The position numbers were made by a program, and so were the translations under genes. A stretch of DNA of 5,692 bases, from assembly GCA_017415945.1 (NCBI GenBank), contig JAFQDR010000236.1, positions 1-5,692 of the forward strand, given 5' to 3'. Shown here piece by piece: positions 1 to 3,546 of the stretch (positions are counted from its first letter, which is position 1; the number at the start of each line of letters is the position of its first letter). A model generated the notes under the pieces. The model was not told the DNA's origin. It was given only the letters and a program-made list of their open reading frames with translations, and did no database searches. The stretch comes from Oscillospiraceae bacterium (GTDB lineage: Bacteria; Bacillota_A; Clostridia; Oscillospirales; Oscillospiraceae).

Positions 1-102
1 TACTTTGCGGGCGAGGTGCTGGACTTGGATGCCTACACGGGTGGGTTTAATTTGCAGATCGCTTGGTCCACTGCTTATGTGGCAGGCAATGCTGTACAGT
101 AA
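1..102 (+). CDS. HI0933/BaiN-like NAD(P)/FAD-dependent oxidoreductase, C-terminal end (partial)
   Basis: Frame 1 is open from the window edge and ends in TAA at 100-102, giving the last 33 residues of a protein whose start lies upstream. The tail contains [20 protein letters not shown] followed by a YVAG motif. This matches the conserved C-terminal FAD-binding end of the HI0933 family (YhiN/BaiN-like flavoproteins, often annotated as aminoacetone oxidase family FAD-binding enzyme). In this family the Gly-rich TGGxNLQ loop lies against the FAD. The substrate cannot be judged from this fragment, and family names imply more than is known. The stop lies 12 bases before the cmk start, so the gene is probably the upstream member of the same operon. 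Confidence 0.85.
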   Translation, partial: YFAGEVLDLDAYTGGFNLQIAWSTAYVAGNAVQ

Positions 103-110
103 AAAGGAGT
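103..110 (+). promoter_or_regulatory. Ribosome binding site of cmk
   Basis: AAAGGAGT directly follows the upstream stop codon and ends four bases before the ATG at 115. It contains the AAGGAG core at good spacing and fixes the cmk start. Confidence 0.85.
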
Positions 111-114
111 ACAT

Positions 115-801
115 ATGACGAAATTTTCTGTTGCGATCGATGGCCCTGCGGGAGCGGGGAAGTCTACCATTGCAAAGGCTGCGGCACAGATGCTGGGCTT
201 CGTATATGTAGACACGGGTGCCATTTATCGTACTGTTGGTTTGGCAGCCAGGGAGAGAGGCTATGCGGCTGATGCCCATGATTTGGTAGTTGCCATGCTG
301 CCCGAGCTGGATATCGATATGCGCTATGTGGACGGTGTCCAGAGAATGTTTCTGGATGGGAAGGATGTCTCCGAGGAAATCCGTACTCCCGAGGCCTCTC
401 ACTATGCCTCCAATGTTGCCGCTATGGCTGAGGTACGCACCTATCTCATGGAAATGCAGCGGAGCATGGCACGTCGGTATGATGTGCTCATGGATGGACG
501 AGACATCGGCACTGTGGTGCTGCCCGATGCACAGCTGAAAATCTTTCTGACGGCTTCCGCGGAGGAGAGAGCGCGCCGCAGATATGCCCAGCTTTGTGAA
601 AAGGGCACCGATGAAACCTATGAATCCGTTTTGGCGGAGATTATTGAGCGGGATAAGCGGGACTCTGAGCGAGAGGCCGCACCCCTGAAGCAGGCGGAGG
701 ATGCGGTGCTGCTGGATACAAGCCATATGACACCAAAGGAGAGCATCCTTGCGGTTGTTGAGCTTGTAGAGAAAAAAAGAAAGGCAGGGACGGATACTTG
801 A
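115..801 (+). CDS. cmk: Cytidylate kinase (CMP/dCMP kinase)
   Basis: This cytoplasmic enzyme transfers phosphate from ATP to CMP or dCMP, giving CDP or dCDP for RNA, DNA and phospholipid precursors. The 228-residue length is normal for bacterial Cmk. Visible motifs are the Walker A P-loop GPAGAGKST (residues 10-18), DTGAIYR (33-39) and RTPEAS (90-95) in the CMP-binding region, MDGRDIGTVVLPDA (126-139), the Arg-rich lid around RARRRYAQL (152-160), and RDKRDSEREAAPLK (179-192), which contributes nucleotide-binding arginines. All expected family landmarks are present. The ATG start is supported by the AAGGAG site upstream, and the P-loop sits close to the N terminus as expected. The TGA stop overlaps the plsC start by four bases, so the two are likely translationally coupled. 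cmk next to S1 (rpsA) is a widely conserved arrangement, also seen in E. coli. Confidence 0.97.
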   Translation: MTKFSVAIDGPAGAGKSTIAKAAAQMLGFVYVDTGAIYRTVGLAARERGYAADAHDLVVAMLPELDIDMRYVDGVQRMFLDGKDVSEEIRTPEASHYASNVAAMAEVRTYLMEMQRSMARRYDVLMDGRDIGTVVLPDAQLKIFLTASAEERARRRYAQLCEKGTDETYESVLAEIIERDKRDSEREAAPLKQAEDAVLLDTSHMTPKESILAVVELVEKKRKAGTDT

Positions 802-1394
802 GCGAATCCCTGTATTCTCACGAGAATTATAAAAAGTGGTACGTACGTCTTAAGCCCATTGCTGCCATTTTGTATCCCATGGATGTATCGGGCTTGGAAA
901 ACATTCCCGATGTGCCCTGCTTGGTATGTGCCAATCATTCCAATTTTGTGGACCCTGTGCTGGTGGCCTTGGCCTTCGGCAAGGAATGTCCTATCCACTT
1001 TATGGCAAAAATCGAGTTGTTCAAGCGCAAATGGATGGCGAAGCTTCTCGGTCAGGTTGGTGCGTTTGGCGTAGACCGTGACGGTGCGGATATTTCCGCC
1101 ATTCGCACGGCAATGAAATACATCCGCGCAGGGGAGAAGGTAGGCATATTCCCCGAGGGGACTCGTGTCAGCACCGACGGTGCTGTGCAGGCCAAGGCGG
1201 GGGCGGCCCGTATGGCAGCTAAGCTGCGGGTGCCGATCGTTCCTGTGTTTGTCACCAGACGGAAGGTGATTTTCCGCCGTGTAAAAATTATCATTGGGGA
1301 ACCGATATATGTTCCCAAGGATACAGAAGACTATCAGTCGTTTACCGATGAGCTGATGGAGACCATTGCAAAGCTGGGGAGGGAAGCGGAATGA
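798..1394 (+). CDS. plsC: 1-acyl-sn-glycerol-3-phosphate acyltransferase (PlsC/LPLAT family)
   Basis: This is a membrane-associated acyltransferase that converts lysophosphatidic acid to phosphatidic acid, the second acylation step of phospholipid synthesis. The family motifs appear in order: NHSNFVD, the catalytic HX4D with His47 and Asp52; GAFGVDR (88-94, block II); FPEGTR (118-123, block III, glycerol-3-phosphate binding); and VPIVPV (145-150, block IV). The 198-residue length is typical of short Gram-positive PlsC proteins. The proposed start is TTG at 798, which overlaps the cmk TGA as TTGA. The only nearby Shine-Dalgarno-like sequence is a weak GGGA at 787-790. The next in-frame Met (residue 28) is only 19 residues before the catalytic His and would remove most of the N-terminal region, so TTG is preferred. 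The stop overlaps the next ATG (ATGA). Exact acyl-acceptor specificity is inferred from the family. Confidence 0.93.
   Translation: MSESLYSHENYKKWYVRLKPIAAILYPMDVSGLENIPDVPCLVCANHSNFVDPVLVALAFGKECPIHFMAKIELFKRKWMAKLLGQVGAFGVDRDGADISAIRTAMKYIRAGEKVGIFPEGTRVSTDGAVQAKAGAARMAAKLRVPIVPVFVTRRKVIFRRVKIIIGEPIYVPKDTEDYQSFTDELMETIAKLGREAE
1376..1383 (+). promoter_or_regulatory. Ribosome binding site of the ispH-rpsA fusion
   Basis: GGGGAGGG, within the last codons of plsC, ends seven bases before the ATG at 1391. It is a good purine-rich match to the anti-Shine-Dalgarno sequence and supports that start. Confidence 0.7.
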
Positions 1395-3316
1395 AAGAAA
1401 TCGTTCTGGCCCAATCCGCGGGCTTTTGTTTCGGTGTCAGCCGTTCGGTGAAGCTGGCGGAGGAAATGCTGGCGGGTGGCGGGGACTGCTATAGTCTCGG
1501 GCATCTGATCCATAACAATGATGTTGTGGAGCGTTTCCGCAGTCAGGGGCTTCATGTGGTGCAGACACCCGAGGAGGTTCCCGAGGGGGCCCGTGTTATC
1601 ATCCGCGCTCACGGTGTATCTATGGCAGTAGAGGAGGCCCTGCGGAGCCGTGCTGGTCAGGTTATCGACTCTACCTGCCCCAAGGTGCTGCGGATCCATA
1701 AAATTGTAAAGAAGGCATCAGCCGAAGGCCGTACCGTTGTGGTCATCGGCAAGCCCTCACATCCCGAGGTAGTGGCCATCTGCGGCTGCTGTGAGGGGGC
1801 GGTAGTTTTTGAAAACGCGAATGAATTGGGGGATTATCTGGATAAGCACCCCGAATTTGCACAAAAACCGATTACTATGGTTATACAGACTACACAAACT
1901 CGTTTAAATTTCGAAGAATGTGAGAAAAAAATAAAAAAAGAGTGTACAAACCTCGAAATATTTGATACAATATGCGAGGCTACATCCACGAGACAGACGG
2001 AGGCGGTGAAAATCGCGTCCGAATGTGATGCCATGGTTGTGATCGGCGGCAGGGACAGCGCAAACAGTGTGCACCTTGCGCAGCTGTGTGAGCAGCATTG
2101 CGACAATGTCCAGTTTATTGAGAATGTCAAGGAACTGGATCTGGAGCGGCTGCGGAGTGCGGTGAAGGTCGGCATGACTGCCGGAGCCTCGGCTCCGTCG
2201 TGGATCATTAAGGAGGTAAAACAAACGATGACAGACGAAATCAAAATGGAAGAAAAGAGCTTCGCAGAACTGCTGGAAGAATCTCTGAAGACAATATATA
2301 ACGGCGATAAGGTTACCGGTGAAGTTGTCGCAATCACTACTACTGAAGTAAACGTAGATCTGGGTATGAAGTACTCCGGTTTCATTCCCACCCTGGAATT
2401 CACCGACTCCGGCTGCAAGATCGAAGAATGTGTAAAAATCGGCGACAAGGTTGAAGCTGTTGTCGTTCGTGTTAACGATATGGAAGGCGTTATTCAGCTG
2501 TCCAAGAAGCGTCTCGACGCTGCTAAGAACTGGGAAGCTATCGTAAACGCAGCAGAATCCGGCGAAGTTGTTGAAGGCGTTGTTACCGAAGACAACAAGG
2601 GCGGCGTTGTTGTTACCGTTAAGGGCAACCGCGTATTCGTTCCCGCATCTCAGACCGGCCTGCCCAGAGACGCAGAAATGGCATCTCTGCTGAAGCAGCC
2701 CGTTCGCCTGAAGATCACCGAAGTTAAGGGCCGCAGAGTTGTTGGCTCCATCCGTGCCGTACAGCGTGAAGAACGCCGTGCAGCTGCTGAAAAGGTATGG
2801 AACGATATCGAAGTCGGCAAGCAGTACGAAGGTACCGTTAAGTCCATTTCCTCTTACGGTGTATTCGTTGATATCGGCGGCATTGACGGCATGGTTCACG
2901 TTTCCGAACTGTCCTGGGGCCGCGTAAAGAACCCCGCAGAAGTTGTTTCCGTTGGCGACAAGCTGAACGTATACGTTATCAGCTTCGATAAGGAAGCACG
3001 CAAGATCTCTCTGGGCCACAAGGATCCCAACGGCAACCCCTGGACCAAGTTCACCGAAACTTACGCAGAAGGCGACGTTGCTACCGTTAAGATCGTTAAG
3101 CTGATGGACTTCGGCGCATTTGCAGAAGTTCTGCCCGGCGTTGACGGCCTGATCCACATTTCCCAGATCGCTAACCGCCGCATCGGCAAGCCCGGCGACG
3201 TTCTGACCGTTGGCGAAGAAGTAGATGCAAAGATCACCGCTATCGACAACGAAAAGCAGAAGATCTCCCTGAGCATCCGCGCTCTGCTGGAAAACGCACC
3301 TGCTGAAGAAGAATAA
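1391..3316 (+). CDS. ispH-rpsA: Bifunctional 4-hydroxy-3-methylbut-2-enyl diphosphate reductase / 30S ribosomal protein S1
   Basis: One uninterrupted 641-codon frame joins two proteins. Residues 1 to about 279 are IspH (LytB), the 4Fe-4S enzyme that reduces HMBPP to IPP and DMAPP in the last step of the MEP isoprenoid pathway. The three cluster cysteines are Cys13 (GFCFGV), Cys96 (STCPKV) and Cys195 (DTICEAT). His41, His74 (RAHGVS), Glu126 (HPEV), Thr167, Ser223/Asn225 and Ser267 (TAGASAP) match known active-site positions. From Met280 on is ribosomal protein S1, with four OB-fold S1 domains at about 303-374, 390-457, 474-543 and 559-630, the number usual in Firmicutes. Domains 3 and 4 show the classic YGVFVDIGGIDGMVHVSELS and FGAFAEVLPGVDGLIHISQI cores. 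The fusion is known in Clostridia, so it is not an assembly artefact. Oddities: codon use changes sharply at codon 280, and internal promoter-like and ribosome-binding signals precede that Met, so free S1 may also be made. The TAA stop is followed by a terminator. Confidence 0.96.
   Translation: MKEIVLAQSAGFCFGVSRSVKLAEEMLAGGGDCYSLGHLIHNNDVVERFRSQGLHVVQTPEEVPEGARVIIRAHGVSMAVEEALRSRAGQVIDSTCPKVLRIHKIVKKASAEGRTVVVIGKPSHPEVVAICGCCEGAVVFENANELGDYLDKHPEFAQKPITMVIQTTQTRLNFEECEKKIKKECTNLEIFDTICEATSTRQTEAVKIASECDAMVVIGGRDSANSVHLAQLCEQHCDNVQFIENVKELDLERLRSAVKVGMTAGASAPSWIIKEVKQTMTDEIKMEEKSFAELLEESLKTIYNGDKVTGEVVAITTTEVNVDLGMKYSGFIPTLEFTDSGCKIEECVKIGDKVEAVVVRVNDMEGVIQLSKKRLDAAKNWEAIVNAAESGEVVEGVVTEDNKGGVVVTVKGNRVFVPASQTGLPRDAEMASLLKQPVRLKITEVKGRRVVGSIRAVQREERRAAAEKVWNDIEVGKQYEGTVKSISSYGVFVDIGGIDGMVHVSELSWGRVKNPAEVVSVGDKLNVYVISFDKEARKISLGHKDPNGNPWTKFTETYAEGDVATVKIVKLMDFGAFAEVLPGVDGLIHISQIANRRIGKPGDVLTVGEEVDAKITAIDNEKQKISLSIRALLENAPAEEE
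1925..1971 (+). promoter_or_regulatory. Candidate internal promoter for the S1 half, inside ispH coding sequence
   Basis: TGTACA (1943-1948, four of six matches to TTGACA) is separated by exactly 17 bases from TACAAT (1966-1971, five of six matches to TATAAT). TG at 1963-1964 forms an extended -10 element. Directly upstream lies an A-tract of seven A, one T and seven A (1925-1939), placed as an UP element would be. The patch is strikingly AT-rich: 18 of 60 bases at 1921-1980 are G or C, against 40 of 60 at 1741-1800 (hand counts). It uses ATA and ACA codons where GC-ending synonyms would keep the protein the same. The predicted transcript would start near 1978, about 250 bases before the internal ATG at 2228. 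Sequence pattern only; not proven. Confidence 0.5.
2182..2197 (+). other. GC-rich hairpin just upstream of the internal Shine-Dalgarno
   Basis: CGGAGCC (2182-2188) and GGCTCCG (2191-2197) are perfect inverted repeats. As RNA they can form six GC-rich pairs closing a CUCG loop. The hairpin ends 12 bases before the AAGGAGGT at 2210. It lies in codons for the conserved GASAP segment of IspH, so it may be incidental. No T-tract follows, so it is not a terminator. Confidence 0.4.
2210..2230 (+). promoter_or_regulatory. Internal Shine-Dalgarno and ATG for a possible free S1 protein
   Basis: AAGGAGGT (2210-2217), a near-complete anti-Shine-Dalgarno match, precedes an in-frame ATG at 2228-2230 by ten bases. 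This is the strongest ribosome binding site in the window. The protein begun here (MTDEIKMEEKSF, 362 residues) would be a normal-length four-domain S1 with an ordinary-looking S1 N terminus. The caution is that AAG-GAG-GTA also encodes Lys274-Glu275-Val276, and a KEV sequence is common near the C terminus of IspH. Confidence 0.55.
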
Positions 3317-3334
3317 TTCTATCAACAACATAAG

Positions 3335-3365
3335 ACTCTCCCGATTGATTTCGGGAGAGTTTTTT
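3335..3365 (+). terminator. Rho-independent terminator of the cmk-plsC-ispH-rpsA operon
   Basis: ACTCTCCCGA (3335-3344) and TCGGGAGAGT (3351-3360) form a perfect ten-pair stem with a six-base loop (TTGATT). A run of T (the stem's last T plus 3361-3365) follows at once, and a second T-run comes after GC at 3366-3367. It starts 19 bases after the fusion gene stop. The T-tract is on the plus-strand side only, so it terminates the operon in that direction. Confidence 0.95.
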
Positions 3366-3407
3366 GCTTTTTTTCATAATATTTTGCGATATTGATTCGA
3401 AAAAGCC

Positions 3408-3435
3408 TTGAATATATATTCATTTGTATTATAAT
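3408..3435 (+). promoter_or_regulatory. Sigma-A-type promoter of the secreted repeat protein gene
   Basis: A perfect TATAAT (3430-3435) follows TTGAAT (3408-3413, four of six matches to TTGACA) with a 16-base AT-rich spacer; shifting the -35 one base upstream gives 17. Transcription would begin near 3442, leaving a leader of about 30 bases before the ATG at 3472. The position just after a strong terminator fits an independent transcription unit. Confidence 0.7.
3409..3422. promoter_or_regulatory. 14-base palindrome in the promoter, candidate operator
   Basis: TGAATATATATTCA is a perfect palindrome that covers most of the -35 hexamer and the first half of the spacer. A dimeric repressor bound here would block RNA polymerase. 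The sequence is AT-rich, so chance symmetry is easier than usual, and no regulator is encoded nearby in the window. Confidence 0.35.
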
Positions 3436-3459
3436 TTTTTCAAGCTGATTTTTCAAAAC

Positions 3460-3464
3460 GGAGG
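3460..3464 (+). promoter_or_regulatory. Ribosome binding site of the secreted repeat protein
   Basis: GGAGG, within CGGAGGAAG, ends seven bases before the ATG at 3472 and fixes that start. Confidence 0.85.
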
Positions 3465-3471
3465 AAGAAAC

Positions 3472-3546
3472 ATGAGAAAGAGACTGCTGGGGATATTGTT
3501 GACCGTATCCATATTCGTATCCATGCTGCCTATGAGTGTTTTGGCT
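3472..3546 (+). other. Signal peptide (Sec type) of the repeat protein
   Basis: The basic start (Arg2, Lys3, Arg4) leads into a hydrophobic core, LLGILLTVSIFVSMLP, and a VLA (residues 23-25) cleavage site before AASEET. There is no lipobox Cys, so export as a lipoprotein is unlikely. The mature chain then begins acidic (SEETDE). Confidence 0.85.

Noticed and set aside
2200..2235. IspH-S1 joint as a sequencing or assembly error that removed an ispH stop
   Set aside because: The frame runs cleanly through a natural IspH C terminus into S1, and the same fusion is known in Clostridia. A single-base error cannot be wholly excluded without reads but is unlikely.
1834..2448. Antisense 204-codon frame over the ispH/S1 joint
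   Set aside because: Ser/Val/Ile-rich shadow of the sense frame without a domain.
1904..3331. 475-codon antisense open frame across the S1 half
   Set aside because: It mirrors the strong codon bias of the sense gene, which almost lacks TTA, CTA and TCA in the relevant register. The product is low-complexity (rich in Asn, Phe, Gly, Val), has no recognisable domain, and the sense protein is unmistakable S1.
3436..3457. Two copies of TTTTTCAA in the leader of the secreted protein gene
   Set aside because: An eight-base direct repeat in T-rich DNA is easily due to chance, and no symmetry or function suggests more.
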